From positions 42,065,843 to 42,129,842 of the forward strand of contig NC_065538.1 in NCBI RefSeq assembly GCF_932294415.1: 64,000 bases of DNA. Direction: 5' to 3'. Made by a program: the position numbers and the translations under genes. The notes below the pieces were generated by a model. That model worked only from the letters and a program-made list of their open reading frames with translations. It was not told the origin of the DNA and did not search any database. Positions 1 to 12,200 of the stretch are shown in pieces. Position 1 is the stretch's first letter; each line of letters opens with the position of its first letter. Source of the stretch: Quercus robur (Eukaryota; Streptophyta; Magnoliopsida; Fagales; Fagaceae).

Positions 1-19
1 TGAGAATCGTGTCCCTACA
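1..19 (+). repeat. 3' tail of the 5' LTR
   Basis: Nineteen bases matching the last nineteen of the LTR at 3926-4676 (18/19) and ending in CA. The rest of this LTR lies upstream of the window. Confidence 0.75.
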
Positions 20-20
20 A

Positions 21-38
21 TTGGCGCCATCTGTGGGA
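21..38 (+). promoter_or_regulatory. Putative primer binding site
   Basis: TTGGCGCCATCTGTGGGA starts two bases after the LTR tail, where a tRNA primer site belongs. TGGCGCC starts are common in plant LTR elements. I do not assign the cognate tRNA. Confidence 0.6.
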
Positions 39-285
39 AGGCTTGCGCGTTGGCACGGGTGGCGCATGGGTCAGCTCTCTAGCAAGCAGAGATTCACGAG
101 TTTTTCCCATCTCCGGCGACGTGCAGTTGTTGCTCCGCCATAAGCTTCTGCTAGGGGCTACGCCTTGCACCGCTAACGGCGCGGGCAGCTCTAGGGGCTT
201 CCGGCCTCAAGCCAACTCTCCCCTCCCTGGCCTAGGGGTTACCCTTCGAAAAATAAATAACTATAGAGAAAAGACTACTTAAGAA

Positions 286-771
286 GAAATCTTACAAGTT
301 TTGGACAGAACCAAGGCCTTGCATGGTCCTCGGACCTAAGCCTATGGGGAAACCAAGTACAAACAAGAAATCTTACAAGTTTTGGATAGAACCAAGGCCT
401 TGCATGGTCCTCGGACCCAAGCCTATGGGGAAACCAAGTACAAACAAGAAATCTTACAAGTTTTGGACAGAACCAAGGCCTTGCGTGGTCCTCGGACCCA
501 AGCCTATGGGGAAACCAAGTACAAACAAGAAATCTTACAAGTTTTGGACAGAACCAAGGCCTTGCGTGGTCCTCGGACCTAAGCCTATGGGGAAACCAAG
601 TACAAACAAGAAATCTTACGAGTTTTGGACAGAACCAAGGCCTTGCATGGTCCTCGGACCCAAGCCTATGGGGAAACCAAGTACAAACAAGAAATCTTAC
701 GAGTTTTGGACAGAACCAAAGCCTTGCATGGTCCTCGGACTCAAGCCTATGGGGAAACCAAGTACACAAAA
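286..771. repeat. Tandem array, six copies of an 81-bp unit
   Basis: Units begin at 286, 367, 448, 529, 610 and 691 with the word GAAATCTTAC and contain TGGTCCTCGGAC and CCTATGGGGAAACC. Copies differ at only a few positions. Because 81 is a multiple of three, open frames of about 166 residues run through it on both strands; they are a by-product of the period, not genes. A 72-bp variant of the same unit is at 2131-2346. Confidence 0.95.
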
Positions 772-1724
772 GCACCATCGGAGTTCCCTACTTCCCAGTC
801 GATTGCTCGGATGGATTATTTAGAGATTATCAGCCTTGGATGGTATTCACGCGCTTATCACAGAATATTCAACTGCTATCCCGGTTAGTTTCCTAAGTTT
901 GATTTACTACGAATTATCGATATAATGCCTGGTATTATTGATAAATTGGAGTTAGTTAGATTACGTTTCAAGCTATTTTGCTCTAAATATTCTTGAAGAA
1001 ACACACCCATGGGGCACACCCGTTCACAAAGTAGTGTTGCCAAAAGATCAGTACTCAAAACATGTAAATAGATTTCTATTTTTACTGAAACAAAGAAATA
1101 GTACAGCGTACAATGAAAAGCTAGAATCAGCTTATGTCAGAACTCACTACGTAACTGAATAGGAAGATACAAGAAAAAGTATATAAAACAAAGCCGAGGA
1201 GGTGGCACAGAAAAGAGGTTGGCTACTGCTTCAAGACCTCATTCTGCCTCAGTGCTTTTACATGCCCAAAACTCGGGCAGCAAAAGAACCCAGCCTGGGG
1301 CCCGCAACCTCGAAGCTCTAGAGTGCAGAGAGAACCCAACTTGAGCCTGACACCGTTGAAGGAAAGGTGCAGGGAGCCGGAAGTTGAGGGGTTTTCTCTA
1401 AATATTTGCCTGCCACAAGGCAGAGGCGCTGATGGCGGAGAATCTTTCTTCTGACACGCCAAGATTCAGGCATGAACAGAACCTGCTTCGGATTTTGACT
1501 AAAAGGGGGAGAAACACCCTTTCCCCTCGGTCGAAATGGAGTATTCCACTGAACTTATGCTTCCTGCGCCCATACCTTACTATTTCGAGTCTCATGAGGA
1601 CACGGCGCTTCCGTGGCGGAGAGAGTTCTTCCTTCCCAACCTTCGCCTCAAACAGGTTATGTTAAGGGAGGACAGCACCAAATATAGGAGTTGCGATTTG
1701 GGAGGAGGCTGAAGGAGCTGTGTG

Positions 1725-1734
1725 TATATAAAGC

Positions 1735-1780
<46 letters not shown>
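1725..1780 (+). promoter_or_regulatory. TATATAAA box followed by (CT)22
   Basis: TATATAAA at 1725-1732 lies four bases before a perfect CT run at 1737-1780. TATA plus a pyrimidine patch is a common plant core-promoter layout, so this could be an internal promoter of the element. It may equally be a chance microsatellite expansion. Confidence 0.4.
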
Positions 1781-1785
<5 letters not shown>

Positions 1786-2130
1786 CTATTTATTTGAAAA
1801 GACAAGGCGGTGGCTGTCAACTCACGCAGCGTCCCAAGGAACGCTACAGACAAAATGGCTCTGGTCCAACTTCCCACGTCAACTGCAACCACAAGAATAA
1901 AGGAGCCTCGTAAAGGCGCACCTCGAACACTGGGACATCAGAAAGTGCCGCGTGGCCAGAGATTGCATAAATACCTCTTAATTCGTGGGCCTAGTGAATT
2001 CGCGGCCCAGGCCCGTTCTGCATAAGGGCCCAGGGACTATGGCCCACGCCGAGGAATAGCCGCTGCCGAGGGCAACCTCTGCTCGGCGCCTCGTGATATA
2101 CCTGAAGAAAGGGAGAAATTGAATTCAAAA

Positions 2131-2346
2131 AGTTTTGGACAGAACCAAGGCATTGCATGGTCCTCGGACTCAAGCCTATGGGGAAACCAAGTACTCTAAA
2201 TAAGTTTTGGACAGAACCAAGGCATTGCATGGTCCTCGGACTCAAGCCTATGGGGAAACCGAGTACTCTAAATAAGTCTTGGACAGAACCTAGGACTTGC
2301 ATGGTCCTCGGACTCAAGCCTATGGGGGAAACCAAGTACCTAAAAG
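2131..2346. repeat. Tandem array, three copies of a 72-bp unit
   Basis: Units start at 2131, 2203 and 2275 (AGTTTTGGACAGAACC, third copy slightly changed), with a decayed partial unit to about 2400. They share the TGGTCCTCGGAC and CCTATGGGGAAACC core with the 81-bp array but have a shorter spacer, so the two arrays have a common source. Confidence 0.9.
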
Positions 2347-3925
2347 AAAAAGCATAAGTCCTAAACAAAACCCAGGCTGTGCGAAGTCCTCGGACTCAGG
2401 CCTTTTGGGAAATCAACTACTCGGATGGAGAAGCTTCTCGGCTTAAATACTGGAAAAGGTTAAGGCCAGTGTGTTAAGAAGATGGCGAAACGACCTGATG
2501 ATCGTCAGCCTAAGGAAACTGTTCATCGGGAGGGTGACATGTCCTCGGATAACTACTTCTTACACCTTATCAAGCACTTAGTCCCCATCTCGGCTAATTT
2601 TAAGGTAAGTCTCATTCCTCACCGGTTGGATCGTTATGTCGAATAATAATTTTGTTAAAGTTATTGTGGCGTCTTTTTATTAGCGAGTATTTTGGCCTTA
2701 GTTGTCATTGATTCCAATGATATACTATTGTACCGAGCAATGCTTGCAAATTTATTAAAACATATAAACAGAACATACGAAATAGAATAACAATAACTTT
2801 TATTAATATGAAAAATTATTACAACGTACAAGGAAGGGCTTAAGCAAGCCTATACAAAAAATGAATTGCCGAAGCAGTAATGACGTCCGTAATACAGATA
2901 AGTAAACAGTCAGGTGTCCTTTAAACTCGCCTTCAAAGTCTCTCTAAAATCTCTGCCTCAGTACTGCCCATATCAGGAGAAGAACCTTATATAGAAAAGA
3001 GGAAGGAGAAGGAAGAAGAATTGGAACACATGGAAGCACTTCAGCAAGCTCTTGTCGCTGAGGAGTGCAAAGGGAAAAGAAGATGGAGGACATGAGCAGG
3101 AAGGAGGAGAAGAAGAGGGAAGAAATGAAAAGAAAAAGAAAGGAGCAAAAGAGAGAGAAGGGGAATCAAAGGGTGGCGCCAGTGAACAAAGAGAGGAAGA
3201 AGCAAGGGCATTTAGTCCCTGCCTCAATCCTAACTCTTAGCACACTGGAGCCATATTAGGTATGCTCATGAGAGAGCGGGTGGAGATGATGATGGAGGTT
3301 TTCGACTCAGTCACACTGGAAGTGGGATGTGACGAGTCCCTGCTTCGGATTTTGGCTAAAAGAATGGGGAGGCAAATCTTGAGTCTCCGCCATCCTTGCC
3401 CCGACCGAGTCATCTCAAGTTTTGTTAGGACATTGCGTTTCTGGGAGAGGAAGGGTTTATTCATGGCTGACTACTATAGAGGATGTATTATTGGATAGGG
3501 AATAACCAGATGGAAGAAGTGAACTCTGAGAAGGGCCAGAGGGATTCAGATATGAGAAAATCGCCTTTTGTCTTCTCTCTTTATATAGGGAACGAAGAAA
3601 AGGGTATATACCACGTTCATATCCCCAGGGAAATCTATAAAGAAGAACGCGCCGTTTCGTTCTCCCACGCCATCAGTAACCGTTAGATCTGGGAGGTCTC
3701 GTAAATGGGAAGATATTAAAGGCACGCTTCAGATAACCAAACGGCATAATGGCGACGTGCGCAAATTGAGGGAAACGTCTTGTAGACCGGCGCATTCCTT
3801 GGGGAGGTGAAGAGTCGCCAACGCTGATCAAGGGCCGAAATTGAATGAACCGCAATAAAGGCTTGATATTACCAAAACCCACATTTCCAACCAAGACGTT
3901 GGACAGCAGGGTTTTGAGGGGCTAA

Positions 3926-4676
3926 TGTGGGCACAATAGTTTGTGGGCTTGGCCCGCTCGCTTATGGGGAGTCCACAGGCCCCAAACTGAAGGAAGCCAG
4001 GGCCCAAGCTCAAAAATAGTAAGCCCAAAGTGGCCCGAAGATACAGCCGAGGACAGCTTAGTTCTCGGCAGACCCAAAGTCCCATTGATGAAAGTAGCAT
4101 ACAAGCAAACTTAAAAGATCAGAAAATATCTCGGGGAAATAGTCCTTAATACCCTTCATTGATATGACATTGCACCTGACAGAACCGGATTCTTAGGCTT
4201 TATTGACCATCTCCAACCATTTCGGGATTAGACTGACGGGACAAATATCTGTCCTGGAAAAGTCGACCCTACACGTGGACGAAGGATAACGAACGTAGGC
4301 CAGTATAAAAGAAAACGTAAGGTAACAAAGAAAGGGATCCCATCTCACTTCCTGGGAAAAACTCCAGGGAAGAGAATGCCCGGATAATATATGTACACCA
4401 CCATGAAAAACCCATCGCCGGGTAACCGGAGAAAAGCATTAAGTGCTCCTCGGACCTTATCCGAGGAGTCCAATCCATCAAGTTATAAAGTTGTGGGGCT
4501 TGGAAATCCAGGCTGAAGCCTCTCCTTATCTAAGCTCCTTAAAATCCGGTTTGGACCAATACCTTGTGACCAAACGCTAGCCTTTCAAGCCCACTCTCCA
4601 CAAATTTTGTTGTGAGGGATCCTTCACGCGCGAGCCCAACGTAATCGTTGGGCCGTTTGAGAATTGTGTCCCTACA
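3926..4676 (+). repeat. 3' LTR (751 bp)
   Basis: Starts TGTGGGCACA directly after the purine tract at 3911-3925 and ends CCCTACA, the same end as bases 1-19. TATAAAA at 4304-4310 is a likely LTR promoter TATA box. A perfect 9-bp inverted repeat lies at 4446-4454 and 4460-4468. Confidence 0.85.
4304..4310 (+). promoter_or_regulatory. LTR TATA box
   Basis: TATAAAA about half way along the LTR, a usual place for the U3 promoter of a plant LTR element. Confidence 0.5.
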
Positions 4677-5484
4677 AATACTTTGTGTAATTCTAAATAA
4701 TACTAAATAACTTACTAATCTTTTATTGAGTCAACATTTTTGTCTACCCAATAGTAATTGTATTAAATATTTTCTAAACACATAATTATACATGTCAAAT
4801 TTCACGTTAATCGGATATTATTTATAATCCAATTGGAAACTTATATTTTTAATAAATTTTTAAAATTTAAGAAAACTCTTAACATTTTGAAATGAAACAA
4901 TTTTTAATCTACAATAATATTTAACCAAAAATTAATGAATTGGAAGATCATCCAATCCAATAAAAGATTTGACAAAAATATTGAGTGATTTAAAATCAAT
5001 CAAGATCAATATATATAAAATCAGAGACCTCATGTGAGAGTGATTTTACCATTTTTCATTAAGTTTTTTTACTGTTACCCAATAGATCATAGTAACTTAT
5101 TTTTACTATTATATAAATTTAGCATTTTTTACCTTTTTTATTAAGTATTTTTTATTGTTACCCAATAGATCATAGTAACTTCTTTTTACTATTATATCAA
5201 ACATGAGTTGTCCACTACAAAATGAACTACCTTTTAAAAGTAGACCAAACCTTATGAAAAACTCAAGCCTAGTTATTACCTTACATATTATGACCAAAGT
5301 TTGACTCTTTCCATGTGTAAATCAAAGCAAAAACTCTATCCTCTTACAAACTCTCTTTTTCCTCCCTCACGTATAGACGATACTTCTAGAAAATCTCATT
5401 CTCATGAAATCATGTCTCCATTTTTCCCCAATTTCAATTCAATATGCTTTTAGCTATTAATAATGTTCTATGCAATTTATGCAG
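4677..5484. other. AT-rich DNA, no gene seen
   Basis: No coding signal. A direct duplication of about 70 bp with a period near 82 occupies 5047-5116 and 5129-5197, sharing CCCAATAGATCATAGTAACT. It may be the left part of the Helitron described at 5485-6345, but no 5' Helitron end was recognised. Confidence 0.5.
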
Positions 5485-5847
5485 ACAAATTCTCTGTCAT
5501 CGACCAGTGCAACAAAAATATATATAAATCTTGAGATCCCTGAGGTTGTTGAAATAATTGACAAGTGCATATTTCTAAAATTTATAATAACAAAAAGTCT
5601 AATAAATAGAATATACTATCTCACAAAATGCCATTAACTTAATATTTTCTTAAAAAATCTTCAATGATAGGAATGGTAAAAAACATGATCCTATACAAGA
5701 AATACCAAAAATAAATGCAAAACAATTTTCATAGGAGGATTTATCTTTAAATAATATGAAGACAATAGTAAAGATAAAATTCATTGAATGAAATCCTATG
5801 AAATAGGTTTGTTAATCATTTCAAATTATACTCATCATTTACGTTAA

Positions 5848-5886
<39 letters not shown>
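5848..5886. repeat. (AAT)n microsatellite
   Basis: About thirteen AAT units in an intron-like stretch of the RPA-like remnant. Confidence 0.95.
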
Positions 5887-5888
<2 letters not shown>

Positions 5889-6166
5889 ATCATATTATTT
5901 ACATTAAAAAAATAATATATATTAATTTCAAAGTTCATTGCAAGATGTGAACTGCTAGGGTATTGCAACAATAAGTAACATTGATACAATAATGGGTTGG
6001 TATTACATTTTGTGCATACTTTGTGAAAGGAATGTCAAACCACAAGCAGGATCATTTTGGTGTGCAAAATGTGAAACAAAAACAAATATTTCTATCCCAA
6101 AGTTAGAGGCACTCACATTAACTACATACTCTCCAAATATTTATAATATATTTATCTCACTATAAC

Positions 6167-6169
<3 letters not shown>

Positions 6170-6201
<32 letters not shown>
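6170..6201. repeat. (TA)n microsatellite
   Basis: Uninterrupted TA run of about 32 bp just before the last RPA-like exon piece. Confidence 0.95.
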
Positions 6202-6205
<4 letters not shown>

Positions 6206-6345
6206 ATTGCAAACTACTTCAGATACAGGATTCAAATTGAAATTTTTTATGCGGACAAAACAAATTTTGTGATATTTGATCGAGATGTCGAGAAAATCCT
6301 AAGTAAATCTACAAGAGATCTTGCTGAAAAATAAACTAAGGTACA

Positions 6346-7066
6346 ACTTATTTAAATTTTTGTAAAACTATTGATATTGGAAAAGGAATCCCACGTGATT
6401 TTTTTTATAAAAAAATTAGGAAAAAAATAGATTTTCCTACTTCATTTGAATGAATTCAATTTAAATGATGGTTTTGAAAATTACATAGTTGTTAAGATTT
6501 TTTATGCACCTTCAAATGACAAAAAAGTATGGAAGAAAAAAAAATATTTACACAATCCAATATGCTATATTAATTCTTTTTGTTGCACTATTCCAAAATT
6601 AAAAAAATAAATAAAAATAAAAACATTTACAAAAAACTGTCACATCATTGAAATTTAATATAAATGCAAATACCTTCAAAAAATATTAGCGACAAAGTCC
6701 AAACTTTGTAAGATCCAATCAAGAATCTCCCGGTGCCAATTCATTAGTGATTGACACAAATGATGCAACAAAAGGAAAAAACTGATGAAAGCTCAAAAAT
6801 TGAACAAATATGGACGGACTAAACTTCAAACGTGGAAGATGGAGAAACTGATGATGATAACAAGCGTCACCATACCGCAATAACAAAGCATTGAAGAAAA
6901 AAAAAAGATTTCATAATGAAGCTTTTTATTACATCATATAATAAAAATCAATAATATAGAATGAATTAATATGCTTTTATCAACTTTTATTATATAATAT
7001 TACTCCAAAGTTGTGTTAATTATTGCTTATTACCTGAACAAAATAATTATAATAGATATATGTGTG
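6346..7066. other. AT-rich stretch before the gag-only element
   Basis: No open frame of note. It lies between the RPA-like exons and the insertion point of the LTR element, so it is probably Helitron interior. It ends with GTGTG (7062-7066), the left target-site duplication. Confidence 0.5.
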
Positions 7067-8152
7067 TGTAAGGTTGAATTTAATCAACCATCTTGTTGGC
7101 TTTATTCCGTGCCAAATTTACTTGTATTTCAGCATTTAGTAACCCTATATTTAGGTAGGATTGCTGTAAGGGTAGTGAGTGAGATAGAGTGTTGAAATGC
7201 TTAAAAGTGTGCAAGAAAACAGAGACTCGTAACTTGATCTCGCGGGTGACTCGCAGCTTCAAGCCGCCAGAAGTAGCACACGTGCCAAGCATGCTAGAAG
7301 TTGAAGCGTCATGCTAGCTGGAGCACTACATGACAAAATAGGACAACTGGCCGTTTAGTTACCTCGCGGCTGGAACTCACGAGTCAGTCAAGCCGCGAGG
7401 CCAAACCGCGAGCCAGCCTTGTTTTGAAAAATCTGACTCTTCACATTCCATTCTCACTCCAGTATAAATACCCCTTATACCCACAAAAGAAAGAGAGCTT
7501 CCAGAGAGAATTTTGAGAGAGAAACCCTAGTGTTATACAAGATTGATTCATCCACAATCTTCACATAAGAGACTCTTCAAATTCCTCAACTCTCTTCCTC
7601 TCCATTGTTAAACCCTTGAGAGGTCTTTTTACCAAAACCTTTTCTCACCATATCCATTACTGTGAGAGGGCTGTTTGGTGTTCTGGGAAGCAGTTAGGAA
7701 GGAACCAATCTACATTGGTTGATGCTATGGTCAAGTAGCGGAATCTGGGAAGCTAGAAAAGAAATAGGTTCGGCGCAACCTCGTTGGAGCAAGAAGCTTG
7801 GAGGGCTTAGGTACATTGGGTAGATTAGGCTTGGAGGGTCTATTGCTGTTCATGTATCCCAACTACATTTTCTAATGGATTACTTACCACTTGGAGGGCG
7901 GCGGAGAGGTTTTACGCCGAGAGTTTCGGTTTCCTCTTCGATAACACATCGTGTGTTATCCTTGTGTTTGCATCTTCCTTCCCTTTTCAACTGTAGATGT
8001 GATTTATAATTGGCTTAGATTGATTTCCAATTCTGTTTATAGCATATGTTCATTTTCCGCACACTAGTTGTTTGTCATAAAACTTGAATTGGTTATTTTG
8101 TATTTGGGGGTCTAAATGTTCAAGGGTGGTTTATATACTATTTGAACTTTCA
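7067..8152 (+). repeat. 5' LTR of the gag-only element
   Basis: Begins TGTAAGGTT, ends CTTTCA. Exactly as long as the 3' copy with no net indel. CG-rich words such as CTCGCGG cluster at about 7225-7410; TATAAATACC at about 7463 is the probable TATA box, followed by a CT-rich 5' untranslated stretch. Confidence 0.95.
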
Positions 8153-8154
8153 AT

Positions 8155-8166
8155 TGGTATCAGAGC
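8155..8166 (+). promoter_or_regulatory. Primer binding site, tRNA-iMet
   Basis: TGGTATCAGAGC lies two bases after the 5' LTR. It is the standard complement of the 3' end of plant initiator tRNA-Met, used by most Copia elements. Confidence 0.95.
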
Positions 8167-8228
8167 GGGTATACTTGTTGTGGTTTAAATACCTAAGTGT
8201 GATCCTTGACCCCTTGTATTTATTTGCC

Positions 8229-9281
8229 ATGGATTGTGCTTTGTATGCCTCTTTGTACGATTTGGTTGATGATAAATGTAGCATGTCATGTGTTTGTGAA
8301 AATGCATCTATGAGTGTGAATGTTCATGATTGTGATGCTATGTTGCATGAATCATTTGATGTTGTTGATATTCCAAATGGCAAACTCTTAAAGAAAAATG
8401 CTAAGAAGTTTCAAAAGAATTTGAGCAAGTTATTTTGTGAAAAGGATGATTTGATTGCTAAGCTCAATGGATCCAACAAATTGGTTGAGAAATAGAAAAA
8501 ACTTGCTGAAAATTCTCTTGAAAAGCTAAAAGAGTTTGAATGTTTGAATATGGACTTGGATGCTAAACTTGTTTTGTCTTACAAATTTGTTTTGCCTAAC
8601 AAACTTGTTAATGAGTTAAAATGTGAAAATGAATCTCTTAAGATGCATGCCAAGTGTTTGATTGCTGAATCCATTGATAAAAGAGATGATAATATTTGTT
8701 GCAATCATATTGTGGTACCTGATCTTGTGCCTATTGTGTGTTCTACCTCTAAGGACAAATCGGTGTACGTTCCTCCACACAAAAGAAACCAAAGGGTGGA
8801 GAGAAAGGTTGTTAAGTTAAAACCTCCATTTAGGTCTCAACCTAAGGCTTTGGATGGATCTAAGTTTGTTCCAACTTACCACCATTGTGGTGTGATTGGT
8901 CATATAAGGCCTCAATGTCATAAGTTGAAGATGGAACAAAACCATGTTGCTAGATCCTTTCCCAAAAAGCCTAGTGGACCTAAACACATTGTTTGTCACC
9001 ATTGTGGTGCCTTTGGTCATCTAAGACCTCAATGCTATAACTTTTATGTTTTTCAAAACATCAAAAGAAAAGAAAAACTTGAGCTTTTTGGAAATTGTGC
9101 TAAAAAGAGTAAACCGGTTTTGAGTGAAAATAGCATGTTGTTAAAGAAAATGTTTAATGCTCTTAACTCCTTGACTATGTGCATCTCTGGTTTTCATTCT
9201 TCCAACCATTGTCTCACTTCTCTTGAGACACTCATTCCAAACAATCGTTCCATTTGGATGAGGAAGTATCCCTATGGTTGA
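8229..9281 (+). pseudogene. Copia-type gag protein with two zinc knuckles, one in-frame stop
   Basis: Gag would build the particle that packages element RNA. The frame opens at ATG 8229 (MDCALYASLYDLVDD) just past the primer site and runs to a TGA at 9279-9281. One TAG (8493-8495) interrupts it; the frame is the same on both sides, so this is a point nonsense change. The N-terminal part is rich in Lys, Glu and Leu and probably coiled coil. Near the C-terminus is CHHCGAFGHLRPQC (8994-9035), a good C-x2-C-x4-H-x4-C knuckle. A sister copy at about 8876-8917 has Tyr for its first Cys and may not bind zinc. No pol follows. I recognise this gag type from Fagaceae repeats but cannot name a family. 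Confidence 0.85.
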
Positions 9282-12200
9282 GTTTTTGCTATTTTGGTCC
9301 TTGATCTAATTCTTTCGATCTTTGTAGGACCTCTCTTGCATTAAATGTCATATCTTCATGCATTTTTTGCATCTTGCATTTATTTGTATGCATTGTTTTG
9401 TTTTTTATCTTACTTTTATGTTTAAGTTTTGTGTGAGTAAAAAATCCAAAACTACATAAAAAGTGAAAAATTCAAAAAGTTTGATCGTATATGTTTGAGC
9501 ATATATCACATGTAAGTTTTGCCTTGTACCTTTGTACTTATGGCTTTGTGCATTTACGAGCTTAGCTTGTTCTTTATGCACTTATTCCTTTGTGGGAAAA
9601 ATCTTGAAATCTATGTGTGATTGTTGTAAATCGATCTTCAAGCTTGTCATGAATGATTGGTCAATAGTCTTGGTGGTTTTGATACTTGCATAGACTTGTG
9701 CCTACATATCTTCTCGCACTTTTTATTGTTTTTGCTTAAAGAGCTCAACAAATGTAAATCTCAAAAATGAAAAGAGATAATGAGCTGCAAAAGTCGTCGC
9801 ACATACTAGTAGTTGACTAGGAAAAAGGGAAAGCGACTTGTATTGAAAATGTTTAATGCCCAAAAGCCAAAGGCTTGTTCATCAAATTGAAATATCAAAA
9901 AATTTCAGGCATCAATCTCAAAAATGAGATGTATTGCTCAAAATGAATTGTATTGATTCAAAATGATTAAATGATATGAATTGTAAGAAGCCAAATGAAA
10001 AGCTTCAATCTTATGTAATCATTTTCTTATGGGAGGTCATATATGTTCATTTCTATACTTGAGTTAGACCACTTGACTTAGTACGAGTTGTGTATGACTT
10101 AATTGAATTGATCATTGAAGCTTCATTCTTGACTAAGGATTATTCTACATTTGATACGCACACACAACACACATGCCTAATGTTCAATGAATGCCTTACT
10201 CATTTGTTCGATTGTACTTGTTTAAATGTGTTGTGTGTGTGCTCAACTATATATGGTTCAATCCAAAAAGATTTTTGATTATTTTATATGTTTTTGGAAG
10301 TGATTTTTATCACTCTTTGTGTTCTTGTATAGTGCTTACTTTATTTTTCATTGTTTTAAACATGTTCTATGTTGAAAAACAAGTGTCAGAGTTTTTCGCG
10401 ACTCAGTTGGCGACTCGCCAGTCGCGAAACCCCAGTCGCGAGTTCATCCAGAAGTTTTGGCGACTCACTCGCGGCTCACTCGAGACTCGCGAAAATTTTC
10501 GCGACTGTACCTCGAGACTCGCCCAATCGCGAAACGCCTAGAAATAGCTTTTTAAAGGGCTTTTTATGGAAAACTTGTTTTAAACCTCTCTCATCCTCTC
10601 TAAAACCCCTCTTTCAATATTTTTACATCAAAACCCAACCAATTTGAATGGTTTTTCATTCCATTAACATCTCTAAGGTAATTATAAACTCTTTTTATTA
10701 TTTTTGATCCTTAGATTATGTTTTGGAGAGTTTTGTACTCTTGGTTGGGATTTTTATCATAGGGTTGGGAAAACTTAATTTTTATCAAATTTTTTCATGG
10801 GATTGGTTTCTTTTGTTGATTTGCATTGGATGTTGGCCCCTTGTGCAGAAAGAACATGTATTAAGGGTGGATTTCATGATGTTCATGTATTGTTTCACAT
10901 TATTGTTCATAATGTGCATGCTAGGTGTTTGATAAAATGTCTCTTAGGTATTTTCTCGCTTGTTTGGACTTCGATGAGTACCAAACTTTGGGGTTTCTCA
11001 TGTTTCCTCATTAGGAACATGTTTGGTTCATTAGTTGTGTATTTAACACACCTTGCCTCGCATGTGCATTTTTCATGCATTGGTCATGCATTGCATATAG
11101 CCACCTCTTGCACACACCTTGCTACCCTTGTCATGTATTGGTCTATACCTTGTTTCTTCATCCTAGCATATCATGTTTACCTTATACTTTGTAGTACTTT
11201 GTTTTGTCTTAGGATTGAGCTTCATTTTCTCATTCATCTCGCACCCCTCATGCATCATTATCATTGTTCGTTCCTTCATCTCTTGCCCTCTTTTCTCCTT
11301 GACCCTTTGTCTATTCCTGACAAAAAGGGGGAGAGTATACTCTAGAGAGTATACTAGAGAGTTTTCTCATTTCTATATGACTCTTGTGCACATCCTTAGG
11401 TGGAGAAATTCTATTTCTTATGCACATTTGTAGGGGAAGAGATATTCCATAGGGGAGATGTATACACCAAGGGAGAGAAGACATTGTGTTAACTAGAAAA
11501 CTTTGTTCTGTTTGTTTTCTTATTGGCTTTATGGTGCTTTGAGTTATACTTTGTTGTTCTCATTGCATCATGTTTGTGCTTTAGACATGCATATATCCCT
11601 ATGCTATTATGCTTCATTGAATGTGTGCTCAGATGATCATTTGCTTTGCTATGTGATTATTGTAGTCATTTCTATATGACTGTTTTAGTGTATGATCAAG
11701 TTGCTCACATGTTTCACATCATGTTTATTTGATCGCAATTTACTTGTTATATTATACTTGTCCTTTTATTACTTGCTTTACCTTGAGGGTCTAATATGTT
11801 TTGTGCAAGTGTTTCAGGCTACAAGTATATATGTTCCAAGTGCATCACAGCTTCTCATCATTCTGAAGGGGAGAAACTTTAAGCACTTTTAGTTTATATT
11901 GTTTAAGTTTATATTCAGTATTTTGTGGTTTGTACTCATGTTGCTTTTGTAAGCTTTTAGAGTTTATGTTCTTTATTTGTAGGCTTTATGGTCTGTACCA
12001 TGCTTTATGCAGCCTTTTTATACTTTTTTAAATCAATACTTTTAACTAAATGTCATGCATTTTCTTGTTAAGTACTATCACTCTTGTGCCCTTGTAGGAT
12101 TGTTTCTAGATGCATATACTTAGTGTATTGTGCATATACTTAGTGTATTGGGCACAATACTTAGTGTATTGTGCCCTTGTAGGTTGTTTGTTCAAATGTT

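Larger units (their letters stand above)
1..4676 (+). mobile_element. Non-coding LTR retrotransposon, 5' LTR mostly outside window
   Basis: Bases 1-19 (TGAGAATCGTGTCCCTACA) recur with one change at 4658-4676, the end of a full LTR, so the window opens on the last bases of the 5' LTR. A primer-site-like segment follows at 21-38, and a purine-rich tract precedes the 3' LTR at 3911-3925. The 3.9-kb interior holds no gag or pol frame. It contains two tandem arrays, a CT microsatellite, and two dispersed copies of a segment around the words CTGCTTCGGATTTTG (about 1480-1600 and 3340-3450). It must depend on another element's proteins. I infer a LARD-like non-autonomous element; superfamily unresolved. 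The 3' flank is AATAC; the matching duplication lies outside the window. Confidence 0.8.
5485..6345 (+). pseudogene. Helitron-type replication protein A (RPA1-like) exon remnants
   Basis: Three exon-like pieces read in order. About 5485-5557 follows an acceptor-like ATGCAG and gives TKIYINLEIPEVVEIID. About 5985-6095 gives a zinc-finger segment, CILCERN then FWCAKCETK, with the C-x2-C...C-x2-C spacing and leading GWYY of the RPA70 C-terminal binding domain. About 6222-6335 gives YADKTNFVIFDRDVEKIL, the following strand of that fold. Introns are AT-rich, with an AAT and a TA microsatellite. RPA-like genes are typical cargo of plant Helitrons, and a Helitron 3' end lies downstream at 13723-13749. 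No full reading frame remains. It could also be a decayed host RPA copy. Confidence 0.55.

Noticed and set aside
286..771. CRISPR-like repeat array
   Set aside because: Units are contiguous with no unique spacers, and the context is a plant retroelement.
275..823. Open frames of about 166 residues on both strands
   Set aside because: They are produced by an 81-bp tandem repeat whose length is a multiple of three; both strands stay open for the same reason and neither resembles a protein family.
1662..1913. Ser/Leu- or Arg/Glu-repeat proteins
   Set aside because: Direct translations of the (CT)22 microsatellite.
2973..3259. Lys/Glu-rich and Ser/Pro-rich open frames
   Set aside because: Purine-biased DNA in the non-coding interior of the LTR element; no start context or homology.
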